Shown here: piece after piece, positions 1-8,152 of the stretch
Layout: each line of letters starts with the position of its first letter
Position numbering within the stretch: position 1 is the stretch's first letter
Assembly: GCA_903929765.1 (NCBI GenBank)
Contig: CAIYVX010000059.1
Coordinates: forward strand, 1-64,000
DNA length: 64,000 nt
Direction: 5' to 3'
Source: an uncultured Planctomycetia bacterium
Lineage (GTDB): Bacteria > Planctomycetota > Phycisphaerae > FEN-1346 > JAACEH01
Translations under genes and position numbers: made by a program
The notes under the pieces: model-generated
Databases searched by the model: none
What the model saw: the letters and a program-made list of their open reading frames with translations, nothing else
Told to the model about the DNA's origin: nothing

Positions 1-35
1 AAGAAACGGCGAAGAAGAAAAAGAAGAAACAGTGT

Positions 36-54
36 CCCCCAGCAATGCTGGGGG
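36..54 (+). repeat. REP-like palindrome (CCCCCAGC family), copy 1
   Basis: Perfect 9-base arms CCCCCAGCA/TGCTGGGGG around one base. A leader reading AGAAACAGTGT precedes it, and CTTCAT plus a long AAG/GAA polypurine tail follows. This leader-palindrome-tail layout defines a family with nine copies in the window. Confidence 0.9.
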
Positions 55-92
55 CTTCATAAGAAGAAGAAAAAGAAGAAGAAGCAACAGCA

Positions 93-141
93 CCCTCACC
101 CGGCCGCTAAAGCGGCCACCCTCCCCCAAGGGGGAGGGGTG
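93..141 (+). repeat. CCCTCACCCGGCC double-hairpin element, copy 1
   Basis: Two adjacent small hairpins: GGCCGC-TAAA-GCGGCC, then CCTCCCCC-AA-GGGGGAGG. The same layout with changed stems recurs at 886-933 and, inverted, at 58811-58858. It lies between the polypurine tail of the first REP and the ribosome site of the next gene. Confidence 0.8.
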
Positions 142-172
142 AAGAAGAAGCAACGGATATGGAGGTGTTTGA

Positions 173-817
173 ATGAGCGACGTGCGGCTGGACGTGCTGG
201 CCATCGGAACGCTGGCGGCAAATCGGTTCTGGAACGAGACGGGGCCGGCGCGGGAGGAGTTTTCCACGGTCACGCTGGTGCGCAGCGGCGAGACGGTGCT
301 GGTGGTCGATCCGGGCTGGCCGCAGGAGGTGTTGCTGGCGGTGCTCTATTACCGGGCGGGCCTGAAGCCGGAAGCGGTGACGGACGTGTTTTTGACGCAC
401 GTCGACACGGCGCACCTGCGCGGCATCGGGCTTTTCTCCAAGGCGCGGTGGCTGGCCTATGAGGAGGAGATTCTATACGCTAAGACGGAACTGGTGGCGG
501 ATTCGGCGCTGGGGCCGGTGATAAAAAAACTCTCGGCGGCACCGGAGAAGATCGCTCCGGGCCTCGACATTTTTCCGACGCCGGGCCATTCGCCGGGGCA
601 CGCTTCGCTGCTGGTCTACACGGCGCTGGAAACGACCGTGGTGGCCGGCGACGCGGCGCTCACGCGTGATTATCTGGAGCACGGCGACCTGGGTTCGACG
701 CTTTACGACCGCGACAAGGCCGAGGACTCGTTCCGCGAAGTTCTGGAGATCGGCGATTTCGTGGTGCCGGGACATGATAACATTGTCTGGCTGCGCTCGA
801 CGCCGGGGATGGTTTGA
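173..817 (+). CDS. MBL-fold metallo-hydrolase-like protein with degenerate metal motif
   Basis: A 214-residue protein with the metallo-beta-lactamase layout. It has a DPGW strand near residue 47, the PTPGHSPGH segment with H139 and H143, VVAGD ending in D160, and VVPGHD with H201. The first motif, normally HxHxDH, reads H76-V-D78-T-A80-H81, so one His and the Asp of the usual first metal site are changed. Such changes can shift metal choice or abolish hydrolysis; which applies here cannot be read from sequence. GGAGGTG sits six bases before the ATG. Substrate unknown. The gene stands alone between repeat-rich spacers. Confidence 0.8.
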   Translation: MSDVRLDVLAIGTLAANRFWNETGPAREEFSTVTLVRSGETVLVVDPGWPQEVLLAVLYYRAGLKPEAVTDVFLTHVDTAHLRGIGLFSKARWLAYEEEILYAKTELVADSALGPVIKKLSAAPEKIAPGLDIFPTPGHSPGHASLLVYTALETTVVAGDAALTRDYLEHGDLGSTLYDRDKAEDSFREVLEIGDFVVPGHDNIVWLRSTPGMV

Positions 818-833
818 GGTAAGGTAGAAAAAC

Positions 834-868
834 AGTGGTTAGTGTTCAGTGGTCAGTGGACAGTGAAA
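834..868 (+). repeat. Seven-base word tract (AGTGGTC vocabulary)
   Basis: Five consecutive heptamers AGTGGTT, AGTGTTC, AGTGGTC, AGTGGAC and AGTGAAA in strict register. A related tract on the opposite strand lies at 57655-57682. Confidence 0.85.
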
Positions 869-885
869 GAAGCAAAAAACAGCAA

Positions 886-933
886 CCCCTCACCCGGCCC
901 TGAAGGGTCACCCTCTCCCGAGGGAGAGGGGTG
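886..933 (+). repeat. CCCTCACCCGGCC double-hairpin element, copy 2
   Basis: Same layout as the element at 93-141. The second stem is CCCTCTCCC-G-AGGGAGAGGG and the first is shortened. A GAAGAAGC tail and a REP copy follow. Confidence 0.8.
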
Positions 934-966
934 AAGAAGCAGAAGAAGCAAAAGAAGAAACAGCGT

Positions 967-985
967 CCCCCAGCAGAGCTGGGGG
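967..985 (+). repeat. REP-like palindrome, copy 2 (AGA centre)
   Basis: CCCCCAGCAGAGCTGGGGG, with AGAAACAGCGT leader. Its polypurine tail, built from units close to AGAAGCAAAAGA, runs from 986 to the ribosome site of the gene starting at 1057. Confidence 0.88.
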
Positions 986-1056
986 CTTCAAAAAAAGAAG
1001 CAAAAGAAGAAGCAAAAGAAGAGGCATAAGAAGAAGCAAAAGAAACAGCAACGGAG

Positions 1057-2436
1057 ATGTTCTGGATGACCGACGTGCTGTGGTCAAGCGTCTGGCGGTT
1101 GGCGGTCATGGCGGCGCTGCTGGCGATTTCGGCAATGGTGGCGGCGGCGGAGACGTCGCTGTTCAGCCTGCCGCGCGAGCGTCTGCGCCGCTTTCGCCAG
1201 AGTACGGTGCTGGGCGAGCGGCTGGCTCCGCGCCTGCTGGACCATCCCCGTTCGCTGCTGGCCACGCTGCTGTTTACGAACATGACGGTGAACGTGACGT
1301 TCTTCGCCCTGGCGGCGGGGCTGGCCGGAGATTTGGTGCTGGCTCATCATAATTACGCGGCGGTCGCGGTGGGCGTGGCGGCGCTGCTGGCCGTGGTGGT
1401 GCTGGGCGAGATCGCTCCGAAGAATTTTGCGGCGGCGGCCCCGGTTCCCACGGCCCGGACCACGGCGCCCCTGGTCTATTTTCTGACCTGGCTGCTGACG
1501 CCGCTGCGGCTGGTGCTTGATCGCCTGGTGGTCGAGCCGCTGGTGCGGCTGATTACCGGGCGGCGCGGCCGGCACAGTCGCGGCCCGTTCCTGACGACGG
1601 CCGAACTCCAGACGCTGATTGAAATGGCCTCGCGCGAGAGCGTCGTGGCCCGCGACGAAGGCGAAATGATCAGCGAAGTGCTGCACCTGCACTCGACGCG
1701 GGTCCGCGAGGTGATGGTTCCGCGCGTCGACATGGTGGCCTGCGACCTGGCCACGCCGACGGCCGAGGTTCTGGCCATTTTCCGCCGGACGAAGATGAAA
1801 AAGATCATCGTCTATCGCGGCTCGCCCGACGACATTGTCGGCGTGGTGGCGGCGCGAGCCGCTTTTCTCCAGCCCCAGAAGCCGCTGGGCGAGCTGATCG
1901 AGCCGGTTCGCTATGTGCCGGAACAGACCACGGTCGAGTTGCTGCTGCGCATGTTCCGGGAGAAGAAAATTCAACTGGCCATTGTTGTCGATGAGTATGG
2001 CGGCACGTCGGGCCTGGTGACGCTGGCGGATTGCATCGAGGAAATTGTCGGCGAGATTCCCAGCGAGTACGAAGCGCCGCAGACGACGATGGAAAAGTTG
2101 AGCGACACGCAATTCGTCCTCGACGGCAACCTGAGCATGAGGGCCTGGAGCGAGTACCTGGAAACCGACCTCAATACCGAGATGGGCGTGACCACGCTGA
2201 ACGGGTTCGTCATGGGCCTGCTGGGCCGGTTGCCGCACGTCGGCGAGACGTGCCGCTACGGGAACCTGCGGTTCACGATTCAGGAAGTGGGTTGCCATCC
2301 GCACGGCGGGCCGTGTACGCGGGCCAGCAAAATTCTGGTGGAGATTCTCCACCATGACAGCGCCGCCGGGCAACGCAAGGCGGGTCGCCTGGGCGGCGGA
2401 AAACCGCGCGAGTCCGAGGGAGGTGCGCGGCCATGA
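1057..2436 (+). CDS. CNNM/CorC-HlyC family membrane protein with CBS pair
   Basis: 459 residues. The N-terminal DUF21 (CNNM) membrane region occupies about residues 1-160, with the AAETSLFSL motif typical of the first helix. A CBS-domain pair follows (about 215-340, with VVDEYGGTSGLVT), then a CorC/HlyC-associated domain to about residue 440. Family members are linked to magnesium or cobalt movement and are often called hemolysins; transport by this protein is inferred. CGGAG lies just before the ATG, at the end of a REP polypurine tail. The stop overlaps the start of a paralogue by four bases (ATGA), so the two are probably translationally coupled. Confidence 0.88.
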   Translation: MFWMTDVLWSSVWRLAVMAALLAISAMVAAAETSLFSLPRERLRRFRQSTVLGERLAPRLLDHPRSLLATLLFTNMTVNVTFFALAAGLAGDLVLAHHNYAAVAVGVAALLAVVVLGEIAPKNFAAAAPVPTARTTAPLVYFLTWLLTPLRLVLDRLVVEPLVRLITGRRGRHSRGPFLTTAELQTLIEMASRESVVARDEGEMISEVLHLHSTRVREVMVPRVDMVACDLATPTAEVLAIFRRTKMKKIIVYRGSPDDIVGVVAARAAFLQPQKPLGELIEPVRYVPEQTTVELLLRMFREKKIQLAIVVDEYGGTSGLVTLADCIEEIVGEIPSEYEAPQTTMEKLSDTQFVLDGNLSMRAWSEYLETDLNTEMGVTTLNGFVMGLLGRLPHVGETCRYGNLRFTIQEVGCHPHGGPCTRASKILVEILHHDSAAGQRKAGRLGGGKPRESEGGARP

Positions 2437-3476
2437 GCCTCTTCTGGATCAACCTCCTCGCTGCGGCCGGACCCTGGGTGCTGCTGGTGCTGCTGGTCGG
2501 CACGGCGGCGTTTTTCAGCGGGGTCGAGACGGGGGCCTACCGCCTGAATCGCGTGCGCCTCCGCCTGGCCGAGCAGGAAGGGCGGCCCGGCGCCCGGCTG
2601 CTGGGAAAAATGCTCGCCGACCTGCCGGGCGTCATCTGCGTCACGCTCCTGGGCGTCAACGTAGCGACTTATGTAGCCACCATCGTCTCCGAGCGGCTCT
2701 GGCGGCAGGTTTATCCGACGGCGCACGACGAGATGGTCGTGGAACTGCTGACCTCGGTCACGCTGGCTCCGGCCCTGTTCATTTTCGCCGACCTGGTGCC
2801 CAAGGACATTTTCAACAATTGGGCGGACCGGCTGATGTACCCGGCGGCGCGGCCGCTCTGGGTGGCCGACGTGTTTTTCCGCGGCGTGGGCCTGGTCAGT
2901 TTGCTCAAGGGCATCGGGCGGGTCTGGGTGCGGCTGGCCCGCTGGGCGGGTGTGGACGTGCCACCGGAGGAGACGGCGCCGTTTCCGCCGCGCGCCCGGC
3001 TTCAGGCGATTCTCCGCGACAGCGCCGCCGAGGGCGTGATGACGCCTTACCAGAGCGAACTGGCCGAGAAGATCATGAACCTCCAGCACGTCGGGATCCA
3101 GAGCGCCATGGTTCCGGCGGCGCAGGCCGAGACGATTTCCATGGCTGCCGGCCGCGAGGATTTTAACGCCCTGATTCGCCGTTGCCCGTACAGCCGGTTG
3201 CCGGTGGTCGATCCGTCCGAGGGCGACGTGCTCGGCGTGCTGCGCGTCCACGACGTGCTGCGCGAACTGGGACCGGAGGACGAGTTCGACCTGACGCTCT
3301 TCGTCCGGCTGGCCCTGGATTTGCCGGACACGATGAACGTGGCCCAGGCCATGTTCGCCATGCAAAGCGCACGGCTGCCGATGGGTATTGTTAGAAACGC
3401 CAAAGGCGAATTCGTCGGCCTGGTGACGCTGAAAGATCTGGTCGAGGAGATTGTCGGCGAACTGGCGGCGTGGTGA
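2433..3476 (+). CDS. CNNM-type membrane protein, short paralogue without CorC domain
   Basis: 347 residues, starting inside the stop of its larger paralogue. DUF21-type membrane helices fill about residues 1-150 (FFSGVETGAYRLNR). A CBS pair ends at LVEEIVGEL, very near the C terminus, so the CorC/HlyC-associated domain of the upstream gene is absent. The Gly and acidic signature around VVDEYGG of the paralogue is replaced by IVRNAKGEFVGLVT. A heteromeric ion transporter made from both proteins is plausible but inferred. Confidence 0.85.
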   Translation: MSLFWINLLAAAGPWVLLVLLVGTAAFFSGVETGAYRLNRVRLRLAEQEGRPGARLLGKMLADLPGVICVTLLGVNVATYVATIVSERLWRQVYPTAHDEMVVELLTSVTLAPALFIFADLVPKDIFNNWADRLMYPAARPLWVADVFFRGVGLVSLLKGIGRVWVRLARWAGVDVPPEETAPFPPRARLQAILRDSAAEGVMTPYQSELAEKIMNLQHVGIQSAMVPAAQAETISMAAGREDFNALIRRCPYSRLPVVDPSEGDVLGVLRVHDVLRELGPEDEFDLTLFVRLALDLPDTMNVAQAMFAMQSARLPMGIVRNAKGEFVGLVTLKDLVEEIVGELAAW

Positions 3477-3515
3477 AAACGCGCGAACAAACCTGCATAA
3501 CAGAAAGGAGCGGCT

Positions 3516-4637
3516 ATGGTCCAGTTCCAGTGTCAGCAGTGCCGTCGTGAGATTGAGGTGGGCGAGGGCCAGGCCGGGCCGGGGACGGCGTGTCCGCAGT
3601 GCGGCGCTGCCGTGGTCGCGCCGGCGGCGACGTTCACGCCGGTGGACCCTCCCACGGTGCCGGAACCACCCAAGACCAGCGGCTTGGCGATTGCCTCTTT
3701 CGTCTGCGGCCTGGTGGAATGCGTGGGCGGAATCCCGTCTATCCTGGCCCTGATCTTCGGCATCATGGCCATCCGCCGGATCAACCGCAGCGGCGGACGC
3801 CTCAAGGGTATGTGGATGGCCATTACCGGCGTCGTCCTCGGCGGACTGTTCATCATGGCGATTCCTTTGCAGATCGCCATTTTGTTGCCGGCCTTGTCTG
3901 GGGCCATGGACGCGGCCAACCGCATGGCGGACGCGGCCCAACTTAAAAACATCGGCAGCGCGATGAACCTTTACGCGACGAACAATAACGGGCATTACCC
4001 ATCGGTCTATTCCAAGCCGCAGGCGGAGGGCGAACAGTGGGGTCCGGGCTTTGATCCCAAGACCGGCGCCATCGCCGACGCGGCGGCGCCGACCGGGCCG
4101 GGGGCGGTCCACGGGCTGTACACCTGCAACCTGTCGAGCCTCTATCTCCTGGTTCGCGATGGGGATGTCCCGTCCCCGAGTATATTCCACTCGCCGGCGG
4201 ACAAAAATGGTGAGAAGTTGACCGAGCCGAAGGCCAAGGAACTCTGGTCATTCCAGAACATTCACCAATGCAGCTATAGTTACCAGAACCAGTTGGGCCT
4301 GAACTCCAGCCAGAATACTCTCGACCCGGCGATGATCGTGTTGGCCGATGCCAGCCCGCTGCGCCTCGGCACGGAATTGCCCACCGACGCCGTGCTGCCC
4401 TGGGAGCACAACAGTCCGCTTTTCAAGTTCACGGGGCAGAACTGCCTTTACGCCGACGGCCATGTCGCCTGGCAGACGACGCCGGACTGCGGCTATGGCG
4501 GGAACAACATCTGGTTGCGGAGTACATATAATGAATCGATGCCGGATATGCCCGCGATGTGGAACGATGGTTCGCTCAGCACGACTCCGCCCACGGCGAC
4601 CATCGGGCATAAATACGATTCGTTCCTGGCACCGTGA
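3516..4637 (+). CDS. Zinc-ribbon / DUF4190 protein with H-X9-DG-like C terminus
   Basis: 373 residues. An N-terminal zinc ribbon carries two CxxC pairs (CQQC and CPQC) within the first 30 residues. A DUF4190-like pair of hydrophobic segments follows at about 48-130, joined by RRINRSGGRLKG. After it comes a pilin-like stretch, AAQLKNIGSAMNLYATNN, of the kind found in planctomycete prepilin-like proteins. Near the C terminus NCLYADGHVAW matches the DG part of the H-X9-DG motif of those proteins. A cleavable type IV prepilin leader is not seen. Role unknown; probably envelope-associated. AGAAAGGAG precedes the ATG. Confidence 0.75.
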   Translation: MVQFQCQQCRREIEVGEGQAGPGTACPQCGAAVVAPAATFTPVDPPTVPEPPKTSGLAIASFVCGLVECVGGIPSILALIFGIMAIRRINRSGGRLKGMWMAITGVVLGGLFIMAIPLQIAILLPALSGAMDAANRMADAAQLKNIGSAMNLYATNNNGHYPSVYSKPQAEGEQWGPGFDPKTGAIADAAAPTGPGAVHGLYTCNLSSLYLLVRDGDVPSPSIFHSPADKNGEKLTEPKAKELWSFQNIHQCSYSYQNQLGLNSSQNTLDPAMIVLADASPLRLGTELPTDAVLPWEHNSPLFKFTGQNCLYADGHVAWQTTPDCGYGGNNIWLRSTYNESMPDMPAMWNDGSLSTTPPTATIGHKYDSFLAP

Positions 4638-4653
4638 CGGGAGAGGATGTTGA

Positions 4654-5286
4654 ATGAAAACTCTGACGCTGATATTCTTCGCCGAGTTTGCCCTCCTGGC
4701 CCTCGCTGCGCCGCTGGCGGGAGGGCGGCGCACCGTCAAAGGGAAACTGGCCCAGGCGCTGGTCGGACCGGCGGCGCTTGGGCTGGTGCTGGTCGTGCTG
4801 ATCCGCCTGGGCGTCTGGGCGATTGATGGGGCGACGGTGACGGCGATCCTTGAAGTTCAGGCCCTGGCCGCGGGCTTTGCCCTGGCCGTGAGCGGGGCGG
4901 CGGCGCTGGCGGCGCGGCGCTGGCCGGCTGGCGGGTCGCTCGTGGTGACGGTCCTGGCCTTGGCCGTTCTCGCTTCGCCGTTCTGGGGCGATGTGCTGCT
5001 GAACCTGCCGCTGGGGCGAGAGGTTGTCGCCGGGCCGGTCCTGGAGACCCTGGTGCTGCCCAATCCGCTCTTCACAGTTTGCGACATAACGCAATATGAC
5101 TGGATGCATTCCGCCGTGCTCTACGGCCGCCTGAGCCGCCTCGGCGAGGACTTCATGCCGCCCTCCGGCGGCTGGCTTTCCCTGGCGGGCGGTTACGGCG
5201 GCCTCGGACTGCTGCTGGCACTGGCCGAATGGTTGTTCGGCCGCAGACGGAAGTTGACTGGCCACGGCGCGGAGGGTTTGTTATAG
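4654..5286 (+). CDS. Hypothetical membrane protein
   Basis: 210 residues with about five hydrophobic segments (near 1-20, 35-55, 62-85, 90-112 and 180-200) and a basic C-terminal tail after WLFGRRRK. It begins 16 bases after the DUF4190 gene and runs the same way, so co-transcription is likely. I do not recognise the family. Confidence 0.7.
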   Translation: MKTLTLIFFAEFALLALAAPLAGGRRTVKGKLAQALVGPAALGLVLVVLIRLGVWAIDGATVTAILEVQALAAGFALAVSGAAALAARRWPAGGSLVVTVLALAVLASPFWGDVLLNLPLGREVVAGPVLETLVLPNPLFTVCDITQYDWMHSAVLYGRLSRLGEDFMPPSGGWLSLAGGYGGLGLLLALAEWLFGRRRKLTGHGAEGLL

Positions 5287-5319
5287 TTACGATGGAAGGG
5301 CCTGTTTTACGGAGTATTC

Positions 5320-5925
5320 ATGTCGGGCAATAGCCGCTACATGTTGGTGCAATATGTGACCGTGGCCCGGATTCCGCTGGCCATTTCCGTGGCTGTGTTA
5401 CTCCAGTTCGCGGCGGCGAAGGAACCGCTGGCCTTCGTCGTCATCGGCCTGCTGGTGGTGCAGGAGTTGACCGACATGTTCGACGGCTGGCTGGCCCGGC
5501 GGCTCGGAGCTTCGAGCCGCTTCGGGTCGCTGTTTGATCCCTATTGCGATTCAATCGCGCGGCTCATTACGTTTTTCGGCCTGGCCGCGGCGGGCATGTG
5601 CGACTCGTGGCTCTTCCTGCTGCTGGCCGTGCGCGACGTTTCGGTGGCCTATATTCGGATCATGTGCATTCTCAAGGGCCTCCAGGTCGCCGCCCGGGTT
5701 TCCGGCAAACTGAAGGCCCTGGCCCAGGGCATCGGGGCGATTGTCCTGGTGGTCCTGTTTTCCTTCGGCGGGCCGGTGGGGGTGAAAAAGCCCTGGCTCG
5801 CCGAGGGTGTGGAACACGCCCCGCTGGTCATCGAAATTCTGATTGCCGTGGTCACCTTCTGGAGCCTGCTGGACTATTTCAAGGCGGCGCGGCACAAGCC
5901 GGTCGGCGAACCGCTCACGAAGTAG
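5320..5925 (+). CDS. CDP-alcohol phosphatidyltransferase family protein
   Basis: 201 residues with the full family signature D-x2-DG-x2-AR-x8-G-x3-D-x3-D, seen as DMFDGWLARR followed by FGSLFDPYCD (about residues 50-75). This motif binds the CDP-linked substrate and the metal. The rest is hydrophobic helices, as expected for a membrane phospholipid-head-group enzyme such as phosphatidylglycerophosphate synthase or phosphatidylserine synthase; the alcohol acceptor cannot be told from sequence. The TAG stop is part of a GTAGGG hairpin element. A terminator-like hairpin follows about 30 bases later. Confidence 0.85.
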   Translation: MSGNSRYMLVQYVTVARIPLAISVAVLLQFAAAKEPLAFVVIGLLVVQELTDMFDGWLARRLGASSRFGSLFDPYCDSIARLITFFGLAAAGMCDSWLFLLLAVRDVSVAYIRIMCILKGLQVAARVSGKLKALAQGIGAIVLVVLFSFGGPVGVKKPWLAEGVEHAPLVIEILIAVVTFWSLLDYFKAARHKPVGEPLTK

Positions 5926-5948
5926 GGTGGCGGCTTGCAGCCGCGCGG
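5923..5948 (+). repeat. GTAGGG hairpin element containing a stop codon
   Basis: GTAGGGTGGCGGCTTGCAGC begins the element; stem GCGGC-TTGCA-GCCGC. The TAG in GTAGGG is the stop codon of the preceding gene. Confidence 0.75.
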
Positions 5949-5953
5949 CCAGA

Positions 5954-5983
5954 GGGCCAGGTCCGGCCCGCTACTTTTTTGGT
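5954..5983 (+). terminator. Probable intrinsic terminator, then weak promoter
   Basis: Stem GGGCC-AGGTCC-GGCCC followed by GCTACTTTTTT, as in Rho-independent terminators. It closes the phosphatidyltransferase unit. A weak sigma70-like pair, TTGCTT (5990-5995) and TAACAT (6013-6018) with 17-base spacing, follows and could drive the next gene; that promoter is only a suggestion. Confidence 0.5.
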
Positions 5984-6078
5984 TTTCCCTTGCTTCGTTA
6001 CTTGGCGAAGTGTAACATTGTGGCAGTTGCTGCTGCGGGTTGGCCTTGGACCATAACCAGTCTACGGGAGGGTAGTTC

Positions 6079-6909
6079 ATGAAAAGGATCGCGATGCTGG
6101 TCTCGGTCGCAGTTGTGGCCGTGGTGCTGGCGGGAACCTGTCTGGCGGCGGCCGAGACAATAACGGCCACCTCGCCCATCTCCGCCGCTCCGGCGACGGC
6201 GTCCGCACCGGCGCCGGCCAACGGCCTGGCCGCCCTGGAGCAGGCGACCAAGGACAAAAAGTACCTGTTCATCTTCTTCTTCAAGAACCCGCAGGAAGAG
6301 GCGACGCAGGCCATGCGGCTGGTCTTTGACGCCACCCTGGCCAAAGTCGCCGACAAGGCCGAGACTTACTATGTCAATCTGACCAATTCGTCCGAGAATG
6401 GGATCGTCGCCAAGTACGATGCCGGCCGGGCGCCGCTGCCGCTGGTGCTGGTCGTCGCGCCCAATGGAGCCATCATGGCCGGGCTGACCATCAAGTTCGA
6501 CGAGTACACGCTCCTGAACGCCTTTAACGGTCCTGGGGCAGAGAAGGCCCTGAAGGCCCTTCAGGACCACAAGTTCGTGGTGCTGGCGATCCAGAATGCC
6601 AAGACCACGGACAACGAGCCGTCCCTGAAGGCCGCCCGGGAGTTCAAGGACGACAAGCAGTACGCCCAGACCGAGATCGTCCAGATCGACCCGACCGCCA
6701 CAGCCGAGGCCAAGTTCCTGGGTTCGCTTCAGATCGACCGCGAAACCAAGGAAGCGATCACCGTACTGCTGGCTCCGCCAGGGTTTCGCCTTGGCGCATT
6801 TAAGGGCCAGACCAGCAAGCAGGCTCTGGTAGACGCCCTGAAGGCGGCGTCGGCTCCGGCCGGCGGTTGCGGTCCTGGTGGCAAGTGTGGTCCTGGCGGC
6901 TGCAAGTGA
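6079..6909 (+). CDS. Secreted thioredoxin-like protein with Cys-rich tail, ars-linked
   Basis: 276 residues. A signal peptide (residues 1-25, ending GTCLAAAE) and an Ala/Pro linker come first. A thioredoxin-fold-like stretch follows, with KKYLFIFFFKNPQEEA where a thioredoxin would carry its redox motif, but without CxxC. A second related stretch (about 150-260) carries FVVLAIQNAKTTDNE. The protein ends in GGCGPGGKCGPGGCK, three cysteines in a Gly/Pro setting that look suited to binding a soft metal or metalloid. GGGAGG precedes the ATG. The FtsX permease gene begins 20 bases later, so it probably belongs to the arsenic locus. Function is inferred from position and tail only. Confidence 0.65.
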   Translation: MKRIAMLVSVAVVAVVLAGTCLAAAETITATSPISAAPATASAPAPANGLAALEQATKDKKYLFIFFFKNPQEEATQAMRLVFDATLAKVADKAETYYVNLTNSSENGIVAKYDAGRAPLPLVLVVAPNGAIMAGLTIKFDEYTLLNAFNGPGAEKALKALQDHKFVVLAIQNAKTTDNEPSLKAAREFKDDKQYAQTEIVQIDPTATAEAKFLGSLQIDRETKEAITVLLAPPGFRLGAFKGQTSKQALVDALKAASAPAGGCGPGGKCGPGGCK

Positions 6910-6928
6910 CAAGTAAGAGGAGTAATCC

Positions 6929-8149
6929 ATGCGACTAAGAACGCTGGTCTGGCGCGAGCTTTTTGAACGTAAGAACCAACTCGCGACCAGCTTCGTGGCC
7001 ATCCTCCTGGGCATTACGGCGATCGTGGCTATCAAAACTGTCACGGTCTATTCCGAAAAGGCCGTGGCCCGCGAACTCGACGCCCTGGGGGCCAACATCC
7101 TGATACTGCCCAAGTCGGTCTCGCTGCAGGATTATTACAGCGCCGACATGCAGGGCGAGGAATTGCCGGAGGAGTATGTGACGCGGCTGGCCGCCTCGGG
7201 CCTGGAGGGCGTGGACAATCTCTCCCCGAAGTTTTCGACGCCGGTGGAGCTTGGCGGCCGACGGTTCACTCTGACGGGTATCCTGCCGAAGAGCGAGTTC
7301 CAGGCCAAGGCCGCCTGGCAGGGCGCCGGCATCTTCGCCCGGCCGGCGAAGGGCTGCGGGGCGATGGAGGCGCCCGGCCAGGAAATCGCGCCGCCCAGGG
7401 AGACTCTGGTCCGCAAGCGGGTCATCGAGACGCTGGGCGACTCGGAGGTTCTCGTCGGAGCCGACGTGCAGTCGGCCCTCGGCCTCCACCAGGGTGAAAC
7501 GGTCCAGCTTCTCGGCAAACCGTTTACCGTCACGGCCATCCTGCCGCAGACGGGCACGGTGGACGATTCGCGTATCTTCGCCCATCTGCACGTGGTCCAG
7601 CAACTGGCCGGCAAGGGGCCGGTGCTGAACACCATCGAGGTCGTCGGCTGCTGCCAGGAAATTTCCAAGGGTCTGGTGCAGAAGATCAACGCCCTGTTGC
7701 CCGAAGCCAAAGTGGTCACGGTGACGCAGGTCGTCGAGACCCAGGTCAAGACCAACCGCATGATGTCGCAGCTTTCGCTGGTCTTTCTGGGGATCATCAT
7801 CCTGGTGGGCGGGGCGAGCATCGCCAATTACATGTATGCCAATGTCTTTGAGCGTCGCCGCGAGATCGGCACGATGATGGCCCTGGGGGCCGGGTCGGGC
7901 GTGGTGGTGAAAATGTTTCTGCTGAAGGCGGTGTTGCTGGGACTGGCCGGCGGACTGACCGGGTATGTCCTGGGCACCGTGGCGGCCGTCACGCTCGGAC
8001 CGCGCATCGCCGGAGTGCCGGTGCTGCCGATTGCCTGGCTGGCTCCGGCGGCCGTGGGCGTGGCCCTGGCCATCTCTCTGGCGGCCAGCTACCTGCCGGC
8101 GCGGCGGGCGGCGCGGCTCGATCCCAGTACGACGCTCCAGGAGATTTAA
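6929..8149 (+). CDS. FtsX/MacB-type ABC transporter permease
   Basis: 406 residues. A first transmembrane helix at about 20-40 is followed by a large extracytoplasmic MacB-like domain (about 45-270). Three C-terminal helices form an FtsX domain, with ERRREIGTMMALGAGSG between the first two. This is the layout of LolC/MacB-type permeases, which couple cytoplasmic ATP use to work in the periplasm. The matching ATPase starts four bases after its stop. Position directly upstream of arsR suggests a role in arsenic resistance or in handling the Cys-tailed protein; both are inferences. Confidence 0.85.
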   Translation: MRLRTLVWRELFERKNQLATSFVAILLGITAIVAIKTVTVYSEKAVARELDALGANILILPKSVSLQDYYSADMQGEELPEEYVTRLAASGLEGVDNLSPKFSTPVELGGRRFTLTGILPKSEFQAKAAWQGAGIFARPAKGCGAMEAPGQEIAPPRETLVRKRVIETLGDSEVLVGADVQSALGLHQGETVQLLGKPFTVTAILPQTGTVDDSRIFAHLHVVQQLAGKGPVLNTIEVVGCCQEISKGLVQKINALLPEAKVVTVTQVVETQVKTNRMMSQLSLVFLGIIILVGGASIANYMYANVFERRREIGTMMALGAGSGVVVKMFLLKAVLLGLAGGLTGYVLGTVAAVTLGPRIAGVPVLPIAWLAPAAVGVALAISLAASYLPARRAARLDPSTTLQEI

Positions 8150-8152
8150 CCG

